A stretch of DNA of 64,000 bases from Catalinimonas alkaloidigena (GTDB lineage Bacteria; Bacteroidota; Bacteroidia; Cytophagales; Flexibacteraceae), in assembly GCF_900100765.1 (NCBI RefSeq), contig NZ_FNFO01000004.1, forward strand, positions 496,001 through 560,000. Reading direction: 5' to 3'. A program made the translations under genes and the position numbers. The notes below the pieces were generated by a model. The model was not told the DNA's origin. It saw nothing but the letters and a program-made list of their open reading frames with translations, and did not search any database. Position 1 is the first letter of the stretch; each line of letters starts with the position of its first letter. Below are positions 34,934 to 41,755 of the stretch, one piece after another.

Positions 34934-34953
34934 GGTAATTCGGGAGAATGGGG

Positions 34954-36705
34954 TTAGATGTTTCCTTTTTTCCGTTGATCGACAATGTATTCGGCCGTGC
35001 GCATCGAAAGCGCCAAGATGGTCCAGGTCGCGTTTTTGTCGGGGTTGGTGACAAACGACGCACCGTCGGCCACGAACAGATTCTTTACGTCGTGCGACTG
35101 ACAAAACTTGTTGACCGGCGCTTTCTTGGGGTCGTTGCCCATCCGCACCACGCCCACTTCGTGGATGATGCGCCCCGGCGTGGCCAGTCCGTATTTCTCG
35201 TCTTCGCCCGGTTTTTTGCCCAGCACTTTGCCGCCCATCGTTTCGATGATCTCTTCGAACGTATCGACCATATGCTTGGCCTGCTTGACTTCGTAATCGC
35301 TCCATTTGTAGTGGAACCGCAGCACCGGAATGCCCCACTGATCGACCACGTGCGGGTCGATCTCGCAATAGTTGTCTTCCCGCGCTACTGGCTCGCCCCG
35401 GCCCGCAAAGCCGATCTGCGCGCCGTAGAAGCGGCGGTAGTCGTCTTTGAGCTGCTTGCCGTAGCCGCCCGCCCGGCGCGTCGGCAGTTGACTCTCGTCT
35501 TTGTCGTTGAAAATGTACGCGTTGTAATTCTGCAAGCCTCCCATAAAGCCGTAGCCTGGCATGCGGCGACCGCCCCCGAATTCGATGTGGTACCCGCGCG
35601 GAAAGTCCAGCTTGTCGCGCAGGTTGTTTTTCCACCACGGCATGTACATGTGCATACCGCCGACACCGTCTTCGTTGTAGGCAATGCCGTTCATCATGCG
35701 CGGCACCAGCCCGCCCAGCGAGGCGCCCGTCGAATCCATCAGGTATTTTCCGACCATCCCGCTCGAATTCCCGATGCCGTTCGGATGGCGGCTCGATTTG
35801 GAATTGAGCATGAGACGTGCCGTTTCGCAGGCCGAAGCCGCCAGCACCACGATTTTCGCGCGCACCGCGTATTCTTGCCCGTCTTCTTTGCTGACGTACG
35901 AAACGCCCGTGGCCTGGCCTTCGCTGTCGGTCAGCACTTCGCGGGCCATGCTGTTGGGAATGATGGTCAGGTTACCGGTTTTCTGCGCCGGCGGAATCAG
36001 CACGGAGGGCGACGAAAAGTTAGAGTGGGTCGAGCACCCCCGGTTGCATTGCGAACAGTAGTGGCAGGCCGCGCGGCCGTTATGGGGCTGCGTCAGGATC
36101 GACATGCGCGACGGCACAACGGGAATATCGAGTTGGTCGCACGCCTGTTTGACCAGGAGTTCGTAGGCTCGGGGCTTGGGCGGCGGCAGAAACACGCCGT
36201 CGGGCTCGTTGGTCAGGCCCAGCTCTTTCGGAAAATTAACGCCGAACACGCCCACCAGTTTATCGACCTTATCATAATAAGGTTTGATGTCTTCAAACGT
36301 CACGGGCCAGTCGTCGCCCAGGCCGTCGATGCTACGCTTGCGGAAGTCGTCCGGCCCGAAGCGTAGCGAAATGCGCCCCCAGTGGTTGGTACGACCGCCC
36401 AGCATCCGCGAACGGAACCAGTCGAATTGGGTGTCGCCCACGGTGGTGTAAGGCTCTCCGTCAATCTCCCACCCGCCAAACGCGGCATCAAATTCTCCGA
36501 AAGGCCGGTGTGTAGGCGCGCCACGGCGGGGCGACTGGTACGGCCACTTGAACATGTCGCCTTTGGAAGAATCGAACAGCGGACCAGCCTCGATGATGAC
36601 GACTTTGGCACCACTCTCGGTCAGGACCTTGGCAGCCATGCCGCCGCCCGCACCGGAACCAACCACGCAGACATCGAAGGTGGTGGGATTTTCTTTGATT
36701 TGCAT
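34954..36705 (-). CDS. GMC family FAD-dependent oxidoreductase (copy 2)
   Basis: A protein of 583 residues starting at the ATG at 36705 (MQIKENPTTFDVCVVGSGAG), giving the FAD motif GSGAGGGMAAKVL near residue 15. The cysteine cluster CHYCSQCNRGCSTHSNFSSP parallels that of copy 1. Toward the C-terminus, RIIHEVGVVRMGNDPKKAPV and DGASFVTNPDKNATWTILAL show the flavin- and substrate-proximal motifs, with the conserved NPxxN-like asparagines. It has no signal peptide; the Tat lipoprotein subunit encoded 20 bases downstream is the likely export partner. It oxidises an unidentified sugar or alcohol in the envelope. Copy 1 at 23699-25396 is clearly homologous but only moderately similar, so the duplication is old. 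Confidence 0.87.
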   Translation of the reverse strand: MQIKENPTTFDVCVVGSGAGGGMAAKVLTESGAKVVIIEAGPLFDSSKGDMFKWPYQSPRRGAPTHRPFGEFDAAFGGWEIDGEPYTTVGDTQFDWFRSRMLGGRTNHWGRISLRFGPDDFRKRSIDGLGDDWPVTFEDIKPYYDKVDKLVGVFGVNFPKELGLTNEPDGVFLPPPKPRAYELLVKQACDQLDIPVVPSRMSILTQPHNGRAACHYCSQCNRGCSTHSNFSSPSVLIPPAQKTGNLTIIPNSMAREVLTDSEGQATGVSYVSKEDGQEYAVRAKIVVLAASACETARLMLNSKSSRHPNGIGNSSGMVGKYLMDSTGASLGGLVPRMMNGIAYNEDGVGGMHMYMPWWKNNLRDKLDFPRGYHIEFGGGRRMPGYGFMGGLQNYNAYIFNDKDESQLPTRRAGGYGKQLKDDYRRFYGAQIGFAGRGEPVAREDNYCEIDPHVVDQWGIPVLRFHYKWSDYEVKQAKHMVDTFEEIIETMGGKVLGKKPGEDEKYGLATPGRIIHEVGVVRMGNDPKKAPVNKFCQSHDVKNLFVADGASFVTNPDKNATWTILALSMRTAEYIVDQRKKGNI

Positions 36706-36811
36706 AGAGGAGGAAAAATGAACTGGGCTTCTAGTTACATTTTGTTTTTCGGACAATCAAGCGCTCTTTTTAAAATGGCTTTTTCCGGAGATGGCTGCGT
36801 ACTTTCGTTCT

Positions 36812-37327
36812 ATGAAACAGTACGCGATCGAAGGCGGTAACCCCGTAGCGCTGGCTCCTCTCGAAGCCGATTTTATGTCCGACCCCACCTATCGGGCCGC
36901 CCACGCCGGTATGGTCATCGCCTGCCACGACATCATGATCGCTTACGAAGGCGGTTTTCTGATGATCGTGCGCGACAACGAACCTGCCAAAGGCGAACTC
37001 TGGTGCATCGGCGGGCGGCAACTGCGCGGCCTCTCGCCCGAAGACTCGGCCCTTCGCAAAGCCAAAGCGGAGTGTAATCTGGAACTATATGACTTACAGA
37101 CCGTTGGGTGCGCACGGACCTACTTCCAGACCGATCCGTTTGGGCACGGACGTGGTACCGACTCGTTCAACGTCATGCTATTTGCACGCGGCCGGGGGGC
37201 ATTGAAACTAGACGCGCTGCACTCCGATCCGGTCATCGTTCGCCCGGACGACTACACTCCGGACTTTCAACGGACGCTCCATCCCTACATGCGCGATTTT
37301 TTTGAGTTGGTCTGGCCCCTGGTGTAA
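36812..37327 (+). CDS. Nudix-like hydrolase with degenerate Nudix box
   Basis: A protein of 171 residues from the ATG at 36812 (an in-frame ATG lies 21 bases upstream). The overall fold fits Nudix: AGMVIACHDIMIAYEGGFLMIVR (cited in part: DIMIAYEGGFLMIVR) forms the first strands, followed by GELWCIGGRQLRGLSPEDSA and LRKAKAECNLEL. In a canonical box, GGx(5)E...REUxEExGU, the RE and EE positions coordinate Mg2+; here they read RK and AE, so one glutamate remains and the others are lost. It may bind a nucleotide-like ligand without hydrolysing it, or use other residues. It is convergent to nothing and is followed directly by a duplicated secreted-protein unit. Confidence 0.6.
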   Translation: MKQYAIEGGNPVALAPLEADFMSDPTYRAAHAGMVIACHDIMIAYEGGFLMIVRDNEPAKGELWCIGGRQLRGLSPEDSALRKAKAECNLELYDLQTVGCARTYFQTDPFGHGRGTDSFNVMLFARGRGALKLDALHSDPVIVRPDDYTPDFQRTLHPYMRDFFELVWPLV

Positions 37328-37357
37328 GGCAAAAAGGTGTCCGCTGATGCACGCATA

Positions 37358-37375
37358 GTGTACGGAATCGTACAC
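37358..37375. promoter_or_regulatory. 18-base palindrome upstream of secreted-protein copy 1
   Basis: GTGTACG-GAAT-CGTACAC, with perfect 7-base arms, about 117 bases before the start codon. The symmetry suggests a dimeric transcription factor site. The matching element at 40259-40276 keeps 6-base arms although the loop and the flanks differ. Confidence 0.5.
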
Positions 37376-37491
37376 CTGGGTAGAGAGAAAAATACCTATA
37401 CGCGCTCCTGAGGGGCTTTTCGTGGGTTTGGCACACTTCTGGACTTTACCTGACCGAACCCATATTTCTCAGCACATTACTCCTACCCCTC

Positions 37492-37779
37492 ATGAAAACT
37501 CTTCTGTCTACCCTCGCCCTTCTCCTGGTCGTTTCCTTCTCCACCCTGGCTGGTCCTTCCGGCCCGCAGAAAGATGACGACACCACTGCTGAACCTACCA
37601 TCACCTTCACGCAACAGGTCTATGACCTGGACGGCAACCTGCAGGCACAAACCCAGCAAGTCGCTCAACTGCCCGAGAAGGTCGACTACCTCTTTTCCTA
37701 CGCCGGAGTGGACTACTACATCCTCGACGAGACGCCCGCCTACGACAACACCCTCCGCGAAGTCACCCTCGAACCGTAA
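37492..37779 (+). CDS. Small secreted protein, duplicated (copy 1)
   Basis: A protein of 95 residues. A clear signal peptide (LLSTLALLLVVSFSTLAG) is followed by an acidic segment (QKDDDTTAEP) and a mature core of about 60 residues: ITFTQQVYDLDGNLQAQTQQ, then KVDYLFSYAGVDYYILDE and a final LREVTLEP. There are no cysteines, no lipobox and no sorting domain, so the mature peptide should be periplasmic or released. I do not recognise the family. Copy 2 at 40394-40681 differs by five silent changes and one codon (Thr to Val), so the amino-acid sequence is being conserved. Its own promoter region and terminator lie inside the duplicated unit. The LytS/LytTR genes follow 230 bases later. Confidence 0.8.
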   Translation: MKTLLSTLALLLVVSFSTLAGPSGPQKDDDTTAEPTITFTQQVYDLDGNLQAQTQQVAQLPEKVDYLFSYAGVDYYILDETPAYDNTLREVTLEP

Positions 37780-37812
37780 GCCCATTGCTCTCCAGGCAAC
37801 CCTCAACCAGCA

Positions 37813-37843
37813 AAAAGGCGCCTCCGTAGGGGGCGCCTTTTTT
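37813..37843 (+). terminator. Intrinsic terminator of secreted-protein copy 1
   Basis: The stem AAAAGGCGCC (37813-37822) pairs with GGCGCCTTTT (37832-37841) across a 9-base loop and is followed by more T residues. It is repeated in copy 2. Confidence 0.85.
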
Positions 37844-38012
37844 ATGCTTTTTAGCGACAAGCCCCTACGCTCTGTCTAGAGATCTGCTTGCTTCGTACAT
37901 TTCCCGGCCCATTCCCCACCGTAAGTCCGATTTTTGACGATAAACTTGTCGCGCGTTCGGCGTGCGATGCGTAAAATTGGTGCCTCCACCCGAAGTTGCA
38001 CGTCCCCGATTC

Positions 38013-39140
38013 ATGACTCTCGCTACGCCCCGGCAAAAATATTCGCGACGCATTCAGTTGGTATTTCCCATCCTGGTCTGGCTCGCCATTTTTTCCTTTC
38101 CGCTGGCGTTTCAGGGTCCGGCGTTTCGCCTCCCCCTCTTCCTGACGCTCCGGTATCTGCTGATCGCGTCACTGCTCTGCGGCCTCTACTATCTGAACGT
38201 TCACGTGCTGATCCCGCGGCTTCTGTTCCAGCGGAAGGTGCTGGTCTACAGCCTGGCGTTGGTAGGTTGTGTGGTGGTTATTTTAGCGGCCGATTTTCTG
38301 CTGCACTATTTTCTGATGGACCATCCGCAGTTGGGCATGCAGCGCCCTAACTTCCCCAATACCAACGGGATGGGTGGCAATGCCCTCCCTCCCCGGCCGG
38401 AGTTCAACCGGGGCCGCCCGCCCGCCGGGCCGTTCTTCCGCATTCCTACGTTCCGGCTCTATCCGTTTTTTGCTTCGCTGGTGGTGTTGAGCGTCAGCAC
38501 CAGCCTGATGACCATCCGCAAGTGGTTACGCGACGAAGAAAAACAGGACCAACTAGAGAAAGAAAACCTGGCCTCGGAACTGGCCTTCCTGAAGACCCAG
38601 ATCAACCCACACTTCTTTTTCAATACGCTGAACAACATCAGCGTGCTGACCGAACTAGACCCCGCGCTGGCGCAAAAAGCCATCCACCAGCTCTCGCGGA
38701 TGATGCGGTACGTACTGTACGAAACCGAAAAATCGCAGGTCACGCTGCAACAGGAAATCGATTTTCTGCGCCACTACATCGACCTGATGCGCCTCCGACT
38801 GACCGACGACGTAACCGTGGAGTTTACGTTCCAGATGCAGAACGGGCAACTTCTGCTGGCCCCACTGCTGTTTATTCCGTTGGTCGAAAATGCCTTTAAA
38901 CACGGCGTAAGCTACCAGCAACCCTGCAACATCCGGATCGAGCTGACCCAAGACCAAAACGCCATCGTTTTTCGTACGTTGAACCGGGTATTCCGGCGCG
39001 AAGATCCGCTGGAAGATCGCTCCGGCATTGGCCTGAGCAACGTACGCCGCCGACTCAACCTGCTTTATCCTGAACGCCATACCTTCCAGATGGAAGAGGT
39101 CAATTCTCAATTCGCTGTCGAAATCAAACTATTTCTCTGA
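38013..39140 (+). CDS. LytS/YehU-type sensor histidine kinase
   Basis: A protein of 375 residues from the ATG at 38013. Four membrane segments occupy residues 15-160: LVFPILVWLAIFSFPLAF, LFLTLRYLLIASLLCGLYYL, VLVYSLALVGCVVVILAADF, and LYPFFASLVVLSVSTSLM after a proline- and arginine-rich loop. The His_kinase domain has the phosphoacceptor H200 in LKTQINPHFFFNTLNN, and the ATP-binding part shows PLVENAFKHGV and RSGIGLSNVRRRLNLLYP. The small loops suggest that it senses a membrane-associated or membrane-permeant signal. Its stop codon overlaps the start of the LytTR response regulator (ATGA type), so the two are translationally coupled. The pair is flanked on both sides by copies of the small secreted-protein gene. 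Confidence 0.9.
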   Translation: MTLATPRQKYSRRIQLVFPILVWLAIFSFPLAFQGPAFRLPLFLTLRYLLIASLLCGLYYLNVHVLIPRLLFQRKVLVYSLALVGCVVVILAADFLLHYFLMDHPQLGMQRPNFPNTNGMGGNALPPRPEFNRGRPPAGPFFRIPTFRLYPFFASLVVLSVSTSLMTIRKWLRDEEKQDQLEKENLASELAFLKTQINPHFFFNTLNNISVLTELDPALAQKAIHQLSRMMRYVLYETEKSQVTLQQEIDFLRHYIDLMRLRLTDDVTVEFTFQMQNGQLLLAPLLFIPLVENAFKHGVSYQQPCNIRIELTQDQNAIVFRTLNRVFRREDPLEDRSGIGLSNVRRRLNLLYPERHTFQMEEVNSQFAVEIKLFL

Positions 39141-39853
39141 TGAACATCCGCTGCTTGGCCGTTGACGACGAGCCGCTTGCCCTAAAACAAATGGCGCACT
39201 ACATCGAGCGCGTTCCTTTCCTGACCCTGGTGGGCACGGCCAGAAACGCGACGGAGGCACTGCAACGGTTGAGCGAGCATCCCATCGACCTGATTTTCCT
39301 TGACATTCAGATGCCCGACTTAAACGGGATTCAGTTGATGAAGTCGTTGCAAAACGGCCCCAAGGTCATTTTCACCACGGCCTACGAGAAGTACGCCCTG
39401 GAAGGGTTTCGCCTCGATGCGTTGCAATACCTGCTCAAACCCTTTTCGTTCGAAGAGTTTCTGAAAGCCGCGACCAAGGCACACGAGTACTTCGAAATGC
39501 GGGAGAAAGCCAAAGGCACCACCACGCTTGCGCCGGATGCGCTCTTTGTCAAGGCCGACTACAAACTGGTACGGATTCCGTTTCAGGACATCATCTGCAT
39601 TGAGGGCCTCAAGGATTACGTCAAGATCCACACCCCCGAGCCCCGCCCCATCCTGTCGTTGCTTAGCTTGCGCAGCCTGGAAGAAAAACTCCCCGACGAC
39701 CGATTCATGCGCGTACACCGCTCGTTTATCGTGGCCCTCGACCGCATTGAAACCATCAACAAGAACCAGATTGCCATCGGCAAGCTCTCGATTCCCATTG
39801 GCGACCTTTATAAGGAAAACCTGTTTGCGTACATCGACCGGCGTCTGCCGTAA
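39140..39853 (+). CDS. LytTR-type response regulator
   Basis: A protein of 237 residues. The receiver domain starts with RCLAVDDEPLALKQM (acidic D9, D10) and has the phosphorylation site D55 in DLIFLDIQMPDLNG, with the switch lysine in YLLKPFSFEEF. The C-terminal LytTR DNA-binding domain runs from about residue 135: LFVKADYKLVRIPFQDIICI, GLKDYVKIHT, and DRFMRVHRSFIVALDRIETI. LytTR proteins bind direct repeats near promoters; no matching pair of repeats was identified in this window, and the palindromes upstream of the secreted-protein genes do not look like typical LytTR sites. It overlaps the kinase gene by one base and is its obvious partner. Confidence 0.92.
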   Translation: MNIRCLAVDDEPLALKQMAHYIERVPFLTLVGTARNATEALQRLSEHPIDLIFLDIQMPDLNGIQLMKSLQNGPKVIFTTAYEKYALEGFRLDALQYLLKPFSFEEFLKAATKAHEYFEMREKAKGTTTLAPDALFVKADYKLVRIPFQDIICIEGLKDYVKIHTPEPRPILSLLSLRSLEEKLPDDRFMRVHRSFIVALDRIETINKNQIAIGKLSIPIGDLYKENLFAYIDRRLP

Positions 39854-39892
39854 AAAAAGCCGCCGCCCCTCTTGTTCAGATCGGGCAGCGGC
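39852..39892 (-). terminator. Terminator-like hairpin overlapping the response-regulator stop codon
   Basis: GCCGC and GCCC (39859-39868) pair with GGGC and GCGGC (39883-39892). A T7 run follows only on the - strand, yet no - strand gene lies behind it. It may end an antisense transcript or be a poor + strand terminator. Confidence 0.35.
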
Positions 39893-40239
39893 CATCGCGA
39901 GCAGATCATTGCAAAGTATTCCCCAGATCTTTTCGCTTATGAATTTCCCATAAGGTCAATCAATGCCTTATCGCGCGCACGGATTCAGGGAGAGTCAAAT
40001 TGTATAGTGACGTTTGGTTGCTCGTCCAGTGTGGCGTCCACGCTGGGGCAAGGTCAGTGACTGCGAAAAAGAGCGTAGGTACTCTTTAGCATATATCGCT
40101 GAATCGGCCCAAAGGTCACCGGTTTGCGGCCGCTATTTTTCAGATCTCTACCAACGGGCGCTTTTAGTGGCCGAAACTTCTTCTTCCCTCTGCCAAGCTC
40201 CCCGGCCTCCAGATGTGGTCTGCCCTCCGCCTTTACACT
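39893..40239. other. Intergenic region between the response regulator and duplicated unit 2
   Basis: About 350 bases without a supportable gene. It separates the response-regulator gene from the second copy of the duplicated unit. No structured RNA or recombination site was recognised. Confidence 0.4.
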
Positions 40240-40258
40240 GTCCGCTGATGCACGCATG

Positions 40259-40276
40259 GTGTACGAAATCGTACAT
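40259..40276. promoter_or_regulatory. 18-base palindrome upstream of secreted-protein copy 2
   Basis: GTGTACG-AAAT-CGTACAT: the inner six bases of each arm (TGTACG/CGTACA) are perfect, and only the outermost pair is changed relative to copy 1. The loop differs (AAAT for GAAT), and the sequence just downstream has diverged strongly. Confidence 0.5.
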
Positions 40277-40393
40277 CTAGACAGGAATAAAAATACCTAT
40301 ACGCGCTTCTGAGGGGCTTTTCATGGGTTTGGCACACTTCTGGACTTTACCTGACCGAACCCATATTTCTCAGCACGTTACTCCTACCCCCTC

Positions 40394-40681
40394 ATGAAAA
40401 CTCTTCTGTCTACCCTCGCCCTTCTCCTGGTCGTTTCCTTCTCCACCCTGGCTGGTCCTTCCGGCCCGCAGAAAGACGACGACACCACCGCCGAACCTAC
40501 CATCACCTTCACGCAACAGGTCTATGACCTGGACGGCAACCTGCAGGCACAAACCCAGCAAGTCGCTCAGCTGCCCGAGAAGGTCGACTACCTCTTTTCC
40601 TACGCCGGGGTGGACTACTACATCCTCGACGAGGTACCCGCCTACGACAACACCCTCCGCGAAGTCACCCTCGAACCGTAA
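40394..40681 (+). CDS. Small secreted protein, duplicated (copy 2)
   Basis: A protein of 95 residues, identical to the copy at 37492-37779 except that DETPAYD reads DEVPAYD. That Thr-to-Val change alters all three bases of the codon, while the other five differences are silent third-position changes. The signal peptide, acidic DDDTTAEP segment and core are retained, so both copies look functional and under purifying selection. No domain is recognised. The gene ends at a terminator shared with the convergent NYQAV-type gene 90 bases further on. Expression may respond to the palindrome 117 bases upstream. Confidence 0.8.
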   Translation: MKTLLSTLALLLVVSFSTLAGPSGPQKDDDTTAEPTITFTQQVYDLDGNLQAQTQQVAQLPEKVDYLFSYAGVDYYILDEVPAYDNTLREVTLEP

Positions 40682-40714
40682 GCCCATTGCTCTCCAGGCA
40701 ACCCTCAACCAGCA

Positions 40715-40746
40715 AAAAGGCGCCCCCCGAAGGAGGCGCCTTTTTT
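40715..40746 (+). terminator. Bidirectional intrinsic terminator
   Basis: The stem AAAAGGCGCC (40715-40724) pairs with GGCGCCTTTT (40735-40744), with A5 before and T6 after. It serves secreted-protein copy 2 on the + strand and probably the convergent gene ending at 40773 on the - strand. Confidence 0.8.
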
Positions 40747-40772
40747 ATGCGTTTTAGTGACCGTTGCTTGGA

Positions 40773-41726
40773 TTAAGGACAAGTAATCGGTGTTTTCACA
40801 AACTCGCCGTTGTTGTCGAGGGTCACCCGCCAACACTGTCCATTAGGCGACTTCAGAATCATGCCTCGGCTGCTGTTGTCGACGTATACATCGCCGTCGG
40901 TTACCTGCAGGCGGCTTTTGGGTTGCGCCGTGGCAATGCCCACGTTTCCTCCGGCGCTGATGGTAAACTCCGGATGGTAACCATTCATGTGGTTTTGAAT
41001 AAAGAACGCCTGATTGCGGTCGATCCCCAGGTCGAAAACACGATTATCGTCCGCGTTTTGCTGCAAACGCAACAACCGGCCGTGTGTGTTGCTGCCGAAC
41101 GTGAGTCCGGTTGTCGTTCCGTTGATCCACAGGGGCAATTCGCCTCCAATGCTGTCTTTGCTGTTGATGTGCACCCGCCCCCTGAAGGTTGAGGTTGTGT
41201 ACCCGATACCGATTTTTTTATTGTAGGAAATGCCCGTGTTTATCGGAACCCAGGGCGAAGGGGCTAAGTTTGAAACAACATTTCCGGCAATCCCGATTCC
41301 TTCGCCGCCTTCGTAGTCGACGACATTTCCGGCCCGGTCGGCATACAGCGCAAAGGGAACACTGAGCAGTTGGGACGTTCCCAACTGACGGTAGGCAACA
41401 CCACCGTTTTCGTCCAGCTCGACTTTCAGAAAGAAGTCGTTGGTCTGCCAATCAATCGAAGAGAAATCACCCAGGTTGGTCTCTCCCTCCCCCACTTTCA
41501 GGGTAATAAGGCCATAAGCATTTGTCTGCGTAGCGTGGGTTTCAGCATAGACAGCTTGCCCGTCGGCCGTTCCACGAACAATGCTCAGGCGCATCGTTAC
41601 GGAGCGATCCGTCAGAAGCGTGCCGGCCGCATCGCGCAACACAGCCTGGTAATTGAACGAATGAGGCGCTTGTGCGAACACGGCAAAATTCAGCATGCCG
41701 CACAGCAGGAGTATCAATTTTCGCAT
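40773..41726 (-). CDS. Secreted protein with NYQAV-type N-terminal domain (module copy 2)
   Basis: A protein of 317 residues. A signal peptide (LILLLCGMLNFAVFAQ) precedes a beta-rich domain homologous to the start of the DADAD-repeat protein: FNYQAVLRDAAGTLLTDRSV, AVYAETHATQTNAYGLITLK and LLSVPFALYADRAG. The DADAD repeats are absent. The second half has short glycine- and asparagine-rich beta segments (KIGIGYTTSTFRGRVHINSK, GGNVGIATAQPKSRLQV) like those preceding the C-terminal domain of fibre-type proteins, and it ends with a cysteine pair (GQCWRVTL and PITCP) that may form a disulfide. There is no T9SS sorting domain. It lies 29 bases downstream of a small T9SS protein gene, repeating the arrangement at 29662-32567. 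Confidence 0.75.
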   Translation of the reverse strand: MRKLILLLCGMLNFAVFAQAPHSFNYQAVLRDAAGTLLTDRSVTMRLSIVRGTADGQAVYAETHATQTNAYGLITLKVGEGETNLGDFSSIDWQTNDFFLKVELDENGGVAYRQLGTSQLLSVPFALYADRAGNVVDYEGGEGIGIAGNVVSNLAPSPWVPINTGISYNKKIGIGYTTSTFRGRVHINSKDSIGGELPLWINGTTTGLTFGSNTHGRLLRLQQNADDNRVFDLGIDRNQAFFIQNHMNGYHPEFTISAGGNVGIATAQPKSRLQVTDGDVYVDNSSRGMILKSPNGQCWRVTLDNNGEFVKTPITCP

Positions 41727-41755
41727 AGAATATCAAAAAACTGGTTAAAGAAAGG

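Larger units (their letters stand above)
37339..37860 (+). repeat. Duplicated transcription unit, copy 1 (0.52 kb)
   Basis: A stretch of about 520 bases that recurs at 40240-40760 in the same orientation. It includes a palindrome, a probable promoter, a complete 95-codon gene and its terminator. Identity is highest from the conserved TTTGGCAC block through the gene and lowest just behind the palindrome. Confidence 0.9.
40240..40760 (+). repeat. Duplicated transcription unit, copy 2 (0.52 kb)
   Basis: The same 0.52 kb unit as 37339-37860, in direct orientation 2.9 kb downstream. It contains palindrome, promoter region, 95-codon gene and terminator. Recombination between the two copies would delete the LytS/LytTR pair. 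Confidence 0.9.

Noticed and set aside
34934-35638. Long in-frame extension upstream of the gluconate-dehydrogenase-like subunit
   Set aside because: It lies inside GMC copy 2 in another frame; the Tat signal at the ATG at 34933 marks the true start.
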